A stretch of DNA of 64,000 bases from Budorcas taxicolor (lineage: Eukaryota; Chordata; Mammalia; Artiodactyla; Bovidae), in NCBI RefSeq assembly GCF_023091745.1, contig NC_068922.1, positions 30,170,001 through 30,234,000 of the forward strand, read 5' to 3'. Positions 9,890 through 21,256 of the stretch are shown here, piece by piece. The notes beneath the pieces are model-generated. The model was given only the letters and a program-made list of their open reading frames with translations, made no database searches and was not told the origin of the DNA. Each line of letters opens with the position of its first letter. Position 1 is the first letter of the stretch. Made by a program: the position numbers and the translations under genes.

Positions 9890-12165
9890 GGAAGAAAAAG
9901 TCAACAAAATACAACATCCTTTCATGATAAAAGCCTTGAACACATTGGAAGGAACATAATCACAAAGGCTATATGACTGATGTCCAGCTAACATATGCAA
10001 TGGAGAGAAACTGAAAGCTTTTCCTTCTAAGATTAGGAAAAAGACAAAGACGTCACTCTTACCACTCTTCTTCTATACAGTATGGGAAATCATCGCTAAG
10101 AGAAGTTATGCACACAAAGAAATACAAAGCATACAAATGGGTAAAGAAGTAGTAAAATTGTTGCTATTTGCAGGTGATATAATTTGTATACAGAAAATCC
10201 CAAAGAATCAACCAAAAAAGTTTTGGAACTAATCAATGATTTCTGTAAAGCTGCAGCATATAAATCAACATACAGAAATCAGTTGCATTTCTATACACTA
10301 ATAACGAAACATCTGAATAAATAATTTAAGACTCTTTCTTTCACAATGGCATTAAAATCAATGAAATACCTCTGAATACATTTAACCAAGGAAGTGAAAT
10401 ATCTGCAGAATAAAACTACAAGACTGATGAAAGAAACTGATGACACAAAAAATCAGAAAGATGTTCTGTTCATGGCTTGGAAGAATGTTGATAAAATGTT
10501 TATACTACCTAAAGCCACCTATAGATTCAACCTAATCCCTACAAAAATACCCATGACATTCTTCACAGAAGTAGAAGAAAAATTCTAAAGTTTCTATGGA
10601 ACACAAAAGGCCCAGAGAGCCAAAGCAGACCTGAGGAAAAAGAACAAAGCCAGAGGCATCACACTTTCTGACTTCAAGTTAGACCACAAAGTTATAAACA
10701 GTATGGGACTAGCAAAAATAGACACGAAGACCAACAGAACAGAATAGAGAGCCCAGAATCAAACCTCCACATATTCAGTCAACTGATGTTTGACAAGAAA
10801 GCCAAGAATGTACAGTGAGGAAGAACAAATGGTTCTGGACAAATAGGATAAACACATGAAGAACAATGATACTGCACCCTTATCTTATACCACTCACAAA
10901 TCCAGGATTTAAACATAAGATGAAATACCATAAAGTTCCAAGAACAAAACTTGGGGAAGAAGCTCCTTGACACTGGTCTTGGCAATGATTTTCTGGACAT
11001 GACACCAAAAGCACAAACAAGAAGAATAAAAATCAACAAATGAGATTACATCAAACTTAAAATGTTCGACATAGCAAAAGAATCAAAACGAAAAGGTAAG
11101 CCACAGAATGAGAGAAAAGTTTTGTGAGCCATGTATTAAATAAAGGGTTAATAACCAAAATTATATAAAGAACTCATGTAACTCAATAACAACAAAACAC
11201 AAAAACAATCTATTTTAAAAATGGGCTGAGGAACTAAACAGACATCTTTCCAAAGGAGATATCCAATGACCAAGAGGTATTTGAAGAGATACCCAACATC
11301 ACTAATCATTAGGGAGTGTAAATCAATACCACTATGATATATCACCTCACATGTTAGAAGAGGTAGCATCAGGAAGACAGATTATAACAGGTGCTGGTGA
11401 GGGTGTAGAGAAAAGGGAACCCTTGTACGCTGTTGGTAGGAATGTAAATTGACCCAACCATTATGGACAACAGTAGAGAGGACTTTCAAAAAATTAAAAA
11501 CAGAATTGCCATATGATGTATCAGTTCCTCTTCTGGGTATGTGTGTGTGTGTGTGTGTCCAAAGGAAATGAAAAAAGGATATTGAAGAGATATATGCACT
11601 CCTGTGTTTAGTGCATTATTATTTACAAGAGTTAAGATGTGGAAACAAGTGCCGTTGAATGAATGGATAAAAAAATACATATACAATGGAATATTATTTA
11701 GCTATGAGAAGGAAAGACATCTTGCCATTTGCATCAACAAGGAGGGACCTTGAGCATTTTATGCTGAGTGAGATAAGTCAGATGGAGAAAGACAAATACT
11801 GTCTATTATCACTTTAATATAAAAAACCAAATTTGTAAAAGCAGAAAGTAACATGCTGGTTACCAGGGAATAGGGGAGGGAGATCAGACAGATGTAGTTT
11901 AAGGGTACACTCTTACAATGAGCAGTAAATAAGCACTAGATTATAGACAATAATACAGCATTATTATCATCAAACTTAAGAGACTAGAACGTAATGATTC
12001 CAAACACTTGAGAGAAAGGATAATTATGTAATATGCTAGGAGGTGCTAATTATTGCTACAATGGTAATTGTATTGTATAAATGTATCAAATTAACATATA
12101 TACCTCAAAGCTATACCTTATTCTATATCAATATTTCAATAAAAAATAAATACAAATTTATAAGA
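9890..12165 (+). mobile_element. Degraded L1 LINE (3' part of ORF2 plus 3' UTR)
   Basis: The sense strand follows the L1 ORF2 order: acaacatcctttcatgataa near the left end, the RT palm box at 10161-10178, ctatacactaataacgaaac, aaagcagacctgaggaaaaa, ggtgctggtgagggtgtaga, ggaatattatttagctatga, then a 3' UTR and an A-rich tail near 12150. It is a 5'-truncated, old placental-type copy. A (TG)n tract sits inside it at 11538-11558. No target-site duplication was read. Confidence 0.88.
10081..11800 (+). pseudogene. L1 ORF2 (reverse transcriptase) remnant
   Basis: ORF2 of L1 encodes an endonuclease plus reverse transcriptase. Only the palm and C-terminal part is present. The catalytic FADD box reads FAGD at 10167-10178 (ttt gca ggt gat), losing the first catalytic aspartate. 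Frameshifts and stops are frequent; the longest open piece is 64 codons at 10394-10588. It is inactive. Confidence 0.82.
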
Positions 12166-12232
12166 GAAAAATCTTGTTCTCCCTAAGACATCAACATAAT
12201 GTAAACATCCTTACTGAATGGACCTAGAGTCA

Positions 12233-12352
12233 GAAATTGGCCCACCACCTGCTTTTAATTAATAAAGTTTTACTGAAACACTGACACACTCATCATTTAG
12301 GATTATCTCTGCTACACCAGCAGAGTTCAGTAATCTTGACTGAGACCTTATG
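12233..12352 (+). mobile_element. hAT-type MER20-like DNA transposon fragment
   Basis: Blocks aattggcccaccacctgctt, aataaagttttactgaaaca, cactcatcatttaggattat and cagagttcagtaatcttgac match a common placental non-autonomous hAT element. The ends are lost, so no duplication can be read and the family name is tentative. Confidence 0.5.
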
Positions 12353-12511
12353 TTTCCTTAAAACTAACATATTTGCTACCTATGCTTTTGCAGGTTTGCT
12401 GAGCTGTGGCTGGGACTAAGAAACGTTCAAGCAACCTGATATTTTTTGTTTGATATTGTTTCAGGCATTTGTCTTGTTTTTTCCTAACCAAAACTTCAGC
12501 TGCTATTTAAA

Positions 12512-12602
12512 AGTAGGAACCATGACTTACGTTTTGTCTGTATCTTTCATAATCCCCAGCACATAGCTGAACGTAGAGCAGGTACTCTTAAATACTTGAT
12601 TG
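12512..12602 (+). mobile_element. L2 LINE 3' UTR fragment
   Basis: The run aaagtaggaaccatgact, tcataatccccagcacatag and ctcttaaatacttgattg has the L2 3'-end layout. It is old and short. Confidence 0.5.
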
Positions 12603-13379
12603 CTTTGTCTGCTGAAAGTGTACTTTCACAGAATTTTTTTGGTTTGCTTGTAACAAAGAATATCTATCGACTCAAAGTAATGAAGTGTCTAGATACACGT
12701 GTTTATTCACCGCATTGGAATGATATGTGAATGTACTGGAATTACTGCTGTGAGTGAAAGATATCAATTTTCTATACCCTTTATATTACATTACAGAGAT
12801 GACCCTGCATTTCTACCTATTCTGCACATTTGCTTTTTAGAAGAGAATAATTTTTTTTTTACCAACTCACTGAAGTCATTGTTATTTCATGACTAGGTAA
12901 TATGAGGTTACTTTACTCTTTAGAATGAACTTCCTGTGTTGGAAAAGCCTCTCACTTTGCAGGGGGAAACATTGAGGTCAGTGTCTGTGGCTCTCAGGGG
13001 ATTTTGCTCACCTTGACACAGAAAGAAATTAAAAAGAAACAAATTCATACTGGAATGAGCAATAAAAATTAGTGCACAATTTAGCTCTAAGGAAGACTCA
13101 CTGGGCATAGACAGAATTTGCTGAAAGGTGAATTCACTGAAATTCACTGAAATCTACTATCGACTGTAAACAACACACTTTATCTTTCCTTTGTGCAGAG
13201 TGCCTGCAGATTTATACATGAACACTTTTGCTAAAATTCAGTGCAAGGATGGGCTGTGCGTATTTGCCATGGGAATGTTGGGTGAACTTGAATTTATTTT
13301 TGTTGGCCCTTCTGTGTCTAATGCCTTATGGTTCTTGTCATCTTGTTTGGCAAAAAGGACAGCCAAGCATTCACTGATG
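12603..13379. other. Unassigned sequence
   Basis: No gene or family was recognised. A tandem duplication of gaattcactgaaattcactg is visible at about 13131-13150, along with a poly-T run at 12850-12861. Confidence 0.4.
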
Positions 13380-13660
13380 CACATTCAAATTTTTCCCACA
13401 TCTTGGCAAATGTGATTAGTGCTGCACTGACCATATGACTATGGGACCACTGGTGTATCTTTGAGATCCTGATTTTGGTTCTTTTGGATGAACACCCAGA
13501 AGTGGGATTGCTTGATTATCTCATAGTTCTATTTTTAATTTTTTGAGGCATCTCCATACTGTTTTCTGTAGTGGCTGTGTCATTTTCTGTTTCCACTTGC
13601 AGTGTACAAGGTCCCAATTTCTCCATATCTTTACCAGTACTTATTTTGAGTATTTGTGGG
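13380..13660 (-). mobile_element. Old L1M ORF2 3' fragment
   Basis: Inverted L1: gaacacccagaagtgggatt, tctatttttaattttttgag, gcatctccatactgttttct and caatttctccatatctttac follow the ORF2 C-terminal order. No open frame remains. Confidence 0.75.
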
Positions 13661-13745
13661 GATAGTACTGCATTGTACAATTAAATTTCTTAAAGGTGTA
13701 GATTCCATCTTAAGTGCTCTTATCACAATAAAATAAAACTTAAAA
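13661..13745 (+). mobile_element. Possible L1M 3' UTR fragment
   Basis: taaatttcttaaaggtgtag, ccatcttaagtgctcttatc and acaataaaataaaact resemble an old L1 3' UTR in sense orientation. The opposite orientation to the adjoining piece suggests a separate element or an old inversion. Confidence 0.4.
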
Positions 13746-14273
13746 GAAGTAACCAATATTGGGTGTCTATCACTGTGGTTAATATTTGTAGTATTTGTTT
13801 TGCATGTGTATTACAGTTAATGTTTGGCTCTGTGAAAATAGAAATTTAGCTTCCATTCTTGAAATAGTAAAATCTGCATGGAGCTAAGATCTATTAAACA
13901 AATACAGTTTCTGTGCAGCAAGCAAATTATTTCTTGTGCTACTGTTCATAAATAATGGAGCATTGTGAAATGAATACTTAAAGAAATACAAACCTATTAA
14001 AATAATGCACCATTTGCCTAAGTTTATGCAGTTAGCAGGATTTACTATAGCTGCAAATTATTTCAAAATTGACTGCAGTATTCTATAAATTTAATGTGTG
14101 GCTAATTCGGCAAGCAGCCCATTAACAAAACAAAATGGGAGAAGCACTGACTTGTTTTCATCTAGTAATACTTTCCCTAAGGTAGAAGTAGAAACCATTT
14201 TTGTCATATTTGTAATGTTATAGACTTCTGTAGACAGACTAATGTATTTGATACTTCTTAACGTTTCTGTCGG
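13746..14273. other. Unassigned sequence
   Basis: No recognised repeat or gene. Confidence 0.4.
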
Positions 14274-14541
14274 AGAAGGCAATGGCATCCCACTCCAGTA
14301 CTCTTGCCTGGAAAATCCCATGGATGGAGGAGCCTGGTAGGCTGCAGTCCATGGGGTCAATAAGAGTTGGATACGACTAAGTGACTTCACTTCCACTTTT
14401 CACTTTCATGCATTGGAGAAGGAAATGACAACCCACTCCAGTGTTCTTGCCTGGAGAATCCCAGGGATGGGGGAGCCTGGTGGGCTGCCATCTATGGGGT
14501 CGCACAGAGTTGGACACGACTGAAATGACTTAGCAGCAACC
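14274..14541 (+). mobile_element. Bov-A2 SINE (two Bov-A units)
   Basis: Two tandem Bov-A monomers in sense orientation: first ggagaaggcaatggcatccc through aagtgacttcacttccac, second ggagaaggaaatgacaaccc through gaaatgacttagcagcaac. A short duplication (tttctgt) may flank it. There is no tRNA head, as expected for Bov-A2. Confidence 0.92.
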
Positions 14542-14575
14542 TTTCTGTAGAATTATATCTAAGCACTATACATTT

Positions 14576-14630
14576 CTGTGTGTGTGTATACACACACACA
14601 CACACACATATACACATATACATACACACA
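14576..14630. repeat. (TG)n/(CA)n microsatellite
   Basis: A gtgtgtgtgta run passing directly into cacacacacacac and catatacac. The TG and CA halves are self-complementary, so the tract could form a hairpin. Confidence 0.9.
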
Positions 14631-14777
14631 TGGGTCAGGAAGATCCTTTGGAGAAAGGAATGGCAACCCATTCCAATATTCTTGCCTGAAGAATTCCATG
14701 GATGAGTAGCCTGGTGGGCTACAGTCCATAGGGTTGCAAAGAGTTGGACATGGTTGAGCAACTAACACTTTCACTTC
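14629..14777 (+). mobile_element. Bov-A/Bov-tA fragment
   Basis: gggtcaggaagatcctttgg, gcaacccattccaatattct, then cagtccatagggttgcaaag, gagttggacatg and a cactttcactt tail. The tRNA head is missing. It lies between two simple-repeat tracts. Confidence 0.85.
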
Positions 14778-14784
14778 TTCATAT

Positions 14785-14900
14785 GTGTTTAGAGACACAC
14801 ATATGTATGTATATGTGCATATATGTATGTGTATATCTGTATACACATATATGAGTGTATATATATATGTGTGTTTTATGTGTATGTTTATATACATATG
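14785..14900. repeat. AT/GT-rich simple repeat
   Basis: Irregular alternation of atatgt, gtatgt and tatata units, probably a decayed dinucleotide microsatellite. Confidence 0.8.
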
Positions 14901-14944
14901 AAAAAAGTTCTTAGATTACAAAGAGGCCTTATTTCTCCTCTTTA

Positions 14945-15012
14945 AAAATTTTTTAAATTAAATTTTATTGGAGTATAATTGTTTTACAATTCTGTGTTAG
15001 CTTTCACACTTT
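14945..15012 (-). mobile_element. Short ruminant L1 3' terminal fragment
   Basis: Inverted tail aaattaaattttattggagt then ataattgttttacaattctg and tgttagctttc. Only about 65 bp of the element are present. Confidence 0.7.
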
Positions 15013-15907
15013 TTAAAAAACCATTGGTTCGTACATCTTAAAACTTAGAAACCCAAAGTGGATCATGTTTTTATTTTTGTTGTTGTTGTTTTTTTTTTTG
15101 CCCTGGACTGTTGCTCTTGGGTTAGTTCCATTTTGATGAAATCTGTCACTGATAGAAGAGAGTTCAAGCTTCTCTAAACCAATTAAAATGTTTTTGCCTC
15201 AGGAGGTAAATAAAAGCACATGATAGAACTAAAGCTGAATGGAGAGTGGTAATCAGTATAGTAGTTCAATATTGAACAATATTGAGCACCATAATAATAA
15301 CACCTAATAAATCATTCTGAAAGGTACATTGGATATATATTTTTTCAAGGACAAATGAAGTATACTCATGAGGATCAAAGTGATGCCTATGTTATTTTTA
15401 CGGCCTATTTTAGAAAGTATTGAAGATTTCTCCTAAAGTAAACTTTACATGCCTTTGTTATATGAAACATTCCTCCAAATATTTGAAGCCTGTCATAGTA
15501 TATTTACACACATTATGAAGTGAGATGTAAATCAATTTAAAGATTTATGTAAATTTATTTCGAGCCCTACTTAAATAATTTTAAAGTCTGTCTGTTTAAA
15601 AAATATTTGTTCTACTTTGATCACAAAAGAAATTTTAGTGTTGAATTCAAAGCATAGCTATTATTACTTTTTCTTTTAAGAATATCATAGTTTCTGTTTA
15701 GTTTTTGAAAATGGAACTGTTCAACTGTTTTCAAAATAACATTAACCTTAATGGTTTGCTTCTGTCTTTTCTTACTGCCTTCTTTTTTTTTTGGTAAGAA
15801 CTTTTCAGTTATTTATGACTTAATGATTATAATGCCATGATTAGAAGATGGTGACTCTGAAACAGTTCATGCACATAGTGGTTTTTAAGAAACATGTTTG
15901 GTTCGTT
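15013..15907. other. Unassigned sequence
   Basis: No gene or family was recognised. A (TTG)n/poly-T tract lies at 15077-15101 and a poly-T run at 15783-15793. Confidence 0.4.
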
Positions 15908-16070
15908 TAATCATTTGCTTATCCATCCATTTATCTGTCTATTCATCCATTCGTTCTTCCACCTACTCATTGTCTATCCACTCAACCATCTTTCTATTAA
16001 CCATCTACTTATCATCTATCCATTCACTCTTCTATCCACCCACCCATTGTACCATCTATTCATTCAATGT
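15908..16070 (+). repeat. Degenerate (ATCC/ATCT)n tetranucleotide repeat
   Basis: Repeated atccatcc, tctatcca, ctactcat and ttcatcca units over about 160 bp. Open frames across it rich in H, S, I and L are artefacts of the repeat. Confidence 0.8.
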
Positions 16071-16134
16071 TTTTGAGCCCCTGCTATGATAGGCACTTTA
16101 CATATACATAAATACCATGCACATACACAAATAT

Positions 16135-16325
16135 ATATGTATATATAATATTACATTTTCTTTATCCATTTATCTGTTTAGGGACACTTAGGTTGTTTCT
16201 GTATCTTGAGAACTATAAGTAACACTGGTATGAACATTGTGAGTGCATGCATCCTTTTGAATTAGTGCTTTCGTTTTCTTTGGATATACACCCAGAAGTG
16301 GAATTGCTACATTTATGCCTTCATT
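16135..16325 (-). mobile_element. Old L1M ORF2 fragment
   Basis: Inverted L1: tttagggacacttaggttgt, ctggtatgaacattgtgagt and tggatatacacccagaagtg. Confidence 0.75.
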
Positions 16326-16436
16326 TAATTTGCTAATACTTTACTTAAGATTTTTCATGATTATTCACAGCTGATATTTGCTTATTTACTCTTTTTTACC
16401 TTTAATTGTTTTTTTCTCTCTTTTTAATAGTGAGAT

Positions 16437-16795
16437 GCCTTAATCAATTCAAGCTGCTATAACTGAATACCCTAGATTGGGTGGCTTAAAACAGCAGAGT
16501 TTTATTTTGTACAGTTTTTGAGGCTGTGATGTCTAAGATCAAGGCACCAGCATATTCAGCGTCTGGTGAGAGCCTGCCTCCTGATTCATAGACAGACTTC
16601 TTGTGTCCTCACTTGGCAGAAGAGGGTTGAGGTGGTTCTCTGGGGTGTCTTTTACAAGGGCACTAATTCTATCATGAGGACTCCACTCTCACGACCTAAG
16701 GACATTTCAAAGGCCCAAGTCCACATACCATTACATTGAGGATAAGATTCAAACTTGTGAATTTTTTTGGGGGGAGTCACAAATATTCAGTAGTG
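16437..16795 (-). mobile_element. MaLR-type (MLT1/MST-like) solo LTR
   Basis: Nearly complete inverted LTR: ttcaagctgctataactgaa, ctagattgggtggcttaaaa, agcgtctggtgagagcctgc, ttgtgtcctcacttggcaga, acaagggcactaattctatc and taccattacattgaggataa, ending at a G-rich run and acaaatattcag. It is non-coding. A solo LTR forms by recombination between the two ends of an older insertion. Confidence 0.8.
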
Positions 16796-16924
16796 ATCAT
16801 GAGGCAATTTTTGTTCTATAAAAGAAGTTGTGATGCTTTCTGTTTTTTTTCTTTGTTACTAAGAGCTCTTCACTCATCTGTTTAGGAATTCCTGTTCCTT
16901 CCAAATCCAACATTTTTAAACCTA

Positions 16925-17452
16925 GAATTTTGCTTATGTTTCACAGTACATGTAGAACTCAAATGCCTTACAGTAAATACAGTTCTGCCCAACCGCACCT
17001 AGAAATATTGAATCCTGCCTCCATCTAACTTGGAATACCAGGTCAACCTGTATCTGTGAATTCCAAGTACAGATGGCAACAGTCTCCATTCTAGGGCTGC
17101 TGGAAGTTTGGTTGAAGCCATTGTGGCTGGCATTTACCTGCTGAGCTTGTGCACCTGGTGTTTGCTTATTGGTACCCGAGTGGCCAACATCTGCCCAGGC
17201 AACACTGTGCACCTCACCCTTGCTGAGACCCATGCTGCTTCTAGAGCTTGCACGTTTGCTAAGGCCTTTGATATCACTTAAAGAAGGTCACACTCTTGAG
17301 TTGTATACTTATAGTCTGGCAAATGCAACCCTGCCTCTATATAACAGCCCCTGGCTGTAGACAAAAGGCTCAGTGATCCGCAGGGGCAAAAGCACCAGGA
17401 CACTGTACTAAATACATGAAAAATAAAGAAGCGCAACTGTAAAAAAAAAAAG
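16925..17452 (+). pseudogene. Probable processed retrocopy (3' part) of an unidentified transcript
   Basis: The right end has an AATAAA signal (17422-17427) about 13 bases before an A11 tract at 17441-17451, the arrangement of a reverse-transcribed mRNA. No long ORF survives. Overlapping frames give a short piece ending FAKAFDIT* at about 17278. The segment is not one of the SINE, LINE or LTR families recognised elsewhere. I could not identify a parent gene and found no clear target-site duplication, so it could instead be an unrecognised SINE-like repeat. Confidence 0.4.
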
Positions 17453-18559
17453 ATACATGGCTCCAAAAAAGTCTCCTAAATTTTCAAGGTCATGTCCTAA
17501 AGTCCAAATGAAGCTGCATTCTGTACCCTAATTTGGCTTCTCCATATTGTTCTTTCAATCTCTACATTCAAATCTTTATGTATTTGTCAGGGTTCCCTAC
17601 CCAAAGTATTGGACCATAACATCACCATGGGATAAATTTACTCTCTCCTTCCACAAAATTCCCATCAAGGAAAGAGCCTAATTCTCTAGATCTTATGGTC
17701 TGGATGAGATAGCAGAACATTGGTCTCCTGCAAGTAGCTGGGTCCCTTCCTTCTGGGAAAAAGAGATAAAATTGATGAACAAAAGGTCAGGATGTGCTGT
17801 GAATTGGACAAGAACAGGAAGGGGAAGCAGCTCTTTCTCTTTCACCTGGTCCTGCCCATGTTTACTGGCTTGCTTGAGTCTGTCCTTCATATCTACTGTA
17901 TTTTCCCTGCTGCACTTATAGTAACGTTTTCTTCACTACTGTTAATTTTCTGCACCCTGAGTTTTGTCCTCTACTGTTATTTCGAGCATTCCTGTATTCA
18001 TTTTTTTTTAAAATTTTAGCCTGTTTTTCCCATCTTGGTATGTTCTATTCCCAGACCATTCTGACCCCCTATTCCTGTTTCTTAATGGCTATAGCTTCCT
18101 ACATTCTCTGGAGTTCACAGACAGTTTCACACTTCAATTCAAAATTTTGTTGTGTATCACATAGTGGATCAGTGTCAAAGGCGCAGGGATATTCTTTCTC
18201 TTTTTCTGCAGTATTTAATTCACAGTTTCCTCTTTAGCCCTTTCTGCTTCAGCTCCTACTCGTGCTCAAGTGAAGAAATCTTTCCTGACTCATTATTTTT
18301 AGAAAAAATCTTATGGGTAAATTGCATTTCATCTTGTTCTTTGCCTGATTGTTTGGCACTTTAATTCCTCCTCAGATCTATGATTGTAGAACAGATTGAA
18401 ATGTACAGGTCTTGGTCAAGTCTCTGGTTTCCAGCCCAGTTGTAATTCTGTTCAATAGAAGCACCAGTGTCCAGCTGCCTGTTCTTAGAGACTCTGGTAG
18501 GATACATGAAACTCTAACTTCTATTAACTGTACTCAGTTGTACTAGAATTCATCCCCCA
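17453..18559. other. Unassigned sequence
   Basis: No repeat was recognised. Several overlapping 60-75-codon frames occur at 17693-18364 on both strands, none with domain signatures. Part may be an old LTR-type repeat. Confidence 0.35.
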
Positions 18560-18985
18560 GCTGCCTTCAGAATATTGCTTTGGCTATACATTATCAACAT
18601 GAATTTAACTACCAAGGCATTTGCTTTTGAAACTGAGAAGGAGTGGGGCTCTGGGGTACAAAAGTCCACGTCCCTCACTTCTTGATTATAGGAAATGGGC
18701 TTCATTCAGCCTCCATGACCTTGAGCTCCAAGGGGCAGGTTCAAATAATCGTTAATTAGGGAAGTTGGGTGGGCATGTGGAGACAAGGGAGGAGCAATCA
18801 AAAGGAACAATTGTACAGCCTTGGGGGCAGGGTCCTGGTCCCCCCTTCAAGGGACACATCTTTGAGCTGTTTTGCAGGAACTGAAACCCCCACTAGGTAG
18901 GAGAAGTGAATGGCAAGTTGCTAACAAGCTTGTAGACCCTAGACTGGTTGGAACCAGAAGGTTGATGATGCTGACTCCCACTGAT
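18560..18985. mobile_element. Possible ancient LTR-like repeat
   Basis: This GC-richer block (ctccatgaccttgagctcca, ggacaagggaggagcaatc-like text and gcagggtcctggtcc) differs in composition from its AT-rich flanks and resembles LTR sequence. Neither the family nor the orientation could be fixed. Confidence 0.25.
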
Positions 18986-19979
18986 GATGTTTTAAAAATA
19001 CTGTGTTAAAATGATAGAGGTTTATCTACTATAGAAATTTTCAACAGCTTTAAAATGCCAGTGTATAAGCATTGTGAGCCACCAAGAGGTATAACCAAGC
19101 ATCACACCCTTTACTTGTTCGAGCATGAATCTATGCAATATTATTCTTGCACAGTGTTCCACAGATCATTTGTTTAAGAAAGAGTACACTCACTGTGTAC
19201 TCTGTATTTAAATGTTCCAGAGTCCTTACTACTCTCTGGTCACAAGGAAGACACTTAGATACACTTAATTTATTCAGCCTTCCAGGTTATCATTTTCTGC
19301 ACTTCTGCAGAAAGACATTTAGCTCTTGACCTTATGTTAAGCTTATTGACTACATCTTTTTAAAAATTATTGTTCCATTCAATCACACAGTTTGATTCAG
19401 TTCCAAGGTCTCCATGTAATATATAAACAAAGCAAGGGCTCAATGAATTTTTTAAATTCACTTACATGATTGCATGTAGTCTTCTGTATTTGGTTTATCA
19501 ACTCTTAAATAATGTTTAGGACTAAAAACTTTGCTGTATATAATTAGAAGCACACATATACTTTTGTGCCATAGTGTTGTACCTTATAAGAACTTGATAC
19601 CTACTGGTTGATTAATGATACTAATACCTAAAGATGACAGAATTCAATGTTTGGCTCTGGTTATTTTAATATGATCTCTAGAGCTGAATATAAAACAAAT
19701 TTTACTCTAGAGCAGAGTAAAACAAACTGGAACATATATTGTTTTATTGTATATATTAATTAAATCAATATTGATTTTGCAAGTGTTATAGAGAAACAAA
19801 CATCTGTAGAAAAAAGTGTTATGTCTTTAATAAAATGCTTTAAAAAATAAACTAAAAGATATTCAGGATTTGAAGAACGTTAACAAGAATTTAGAACCAT
19901 TTCAGTAAAACTAAGATAAGATTATTTTGCATTAAATTAAAGACAAGAAAAGGCCATTCAGGTAATAAAGTTCTTTTAT
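18986..19979. other. Unassigned AT-rich sequence
   Basis: No recognised repeat, gene or regulatory motif. Confidence 0.4.
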
Positions 19980-19981
19980 AG

Positions 19982-20013
19982 TTCAGTTCAATTCAGTTCA
20001 GTTCAGTCGCTCA
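19982..20013 (-). mobile_element. Micro-insertion of the BovB 3' tail
   Basis: Only the terminal tail is present, inverted: repeated ttcag units followed by gttcagtcgctc. This is the last roughly 30 bp of BovB. No clear duplication was read. Confidence 0.7.
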
Positions 20014-20604
20014 AAACATTAAGTAAAACAAATAAAACTGAATATAAAAATTCCTTTGTAACTTTTCTCCTTGACCTCACAAAATGAGAAGCTCTGAAAT
20101 GTGAGTCATGTGATAATGCTAAGAATTCTTTCAATATTTTTGACAGTGAGATCTTTTTAAGAAGTTGCTTTCAAAATCATTTAAATAAGAAGGCAAATAT
20201 GTACAACTCAAAATTTTAAACTGCCAAAATTACACCCCTGATTTCTCTCCCATATTACATATTTATTTTATTAAGTTTATTTAGCCTGGGCTTCCTTCAT
20301 AACATCATTTAGCTGAATCTACAAGCGCAGCCTTTATTATGTACAGGTGGGAAATTATTTTCTGGGCCTGAGATGGAGCCATAACTTCATCTCTTCAGAG
20401 GAATTGAAGAAATGTGTCTGGTCTTGTTAGATGCTCGAGCTATAGCAGATTTCTGTGCCAACATCATCAAACTTGGCAGAGGAACTGACTCTGGAGCCCC
20501 CGGTCTGTGACCTGAGCTGAAGCTTCAGCAATAAATTGGAAAGTCAAGGGAACACAGAAAGTATATGAAGAGCTTTAATTAGCACATTCAAGAGAAAATA
20601 CTGT
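20014..20604. other. Unassigned sequence
   Basis: No recognised repeat or gene. Confidence 0.4.
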
Positions 20605-21200
20605 ATTAGCTTTTTATTGCTTATAGCATATTAACACAAATGAAGTGGCCTAAAACAACCCACACTTGTCATCTGAGAGTTTCTATGGGATAGATGTCTA
20701 GGCATGGCTTAGCTGGGTCCATTGCCTAAGGTCTCATACGGCTGTAACTAAGATGTTGGAGGAAATGCATCCTCACCCAGAAACTTGACCAAGGAAAAGC
20801 CCTTTCCCAAGGTCACTCAGGTCAATGGCAGAATTCATTTTCTTTTGGTTGTAGGACTGATGTCCCTGATCTACTGGCTGCCAGCTGCCCTCAGCATCCA
20901 GAGGCCACTCACAACTCTTGGCCAAGTGGAATCTCAGACATAGCTCCTTAAATTCTTCAAATCCAACTAGGAAGGGACGGTCTTTGGAATGAGACTGCTA
21001 CAAGGACAGGATCTTATGTAAGGTAACATAATCATAAGAATGATATTCTCTCATCTTGGCCATATTCTGTTGGTTAGAAGAGAGTCACAGGTCCTGCCAC
21101 TCAAGAAGGGATTATGCAAAAGTGGGACTGACCACCAAGAGGTGAAGATCATGGGGGGACAACCTCTGAGTCTGATGTCACAAATACTGGGTTCTTGCTT
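20605..21200 (-). mobile_element. MLT1-type MaLR LTR, diverged
   Basis: Inverted LTR blocks: ttattgcttatagcatatta, gaagtggcctaaaacaaccc, atctgagagtttctatggga and catggcttagctgggtcc, then ccatattctgttggttagaa and gggggacaacctctgag. The order matches MLT1-like LTRs. The boundaries are soft. Confidence 0.6.
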
Positions 21201-21256
21201 AAGGAAGATCTCCTCTAAAAAATAGTGTTCAATAGAGTGGCATCAAACATGAATAT

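Noticed and set aside
15908..16070. Possible CRISPR-like or structured tandem array
   Set aside because: The units are irregular tetranucleotides with no spacers. It is a eukaryotic simple repeat.
15894..16089. Histidine/serine/isoleucine-rich frames of 60-63 codons
   Set aside because: Products of the degenerate ATCC/ATCT tetranucleotide repeat.
16437..16795. Possible intact endogenous retrovirus near the MaLR LTRs
   Set aside because: Only isolated LTRs are present. No gag, pol or env sequence and no matching second LTR in the same orientation at a plausible distance was found.
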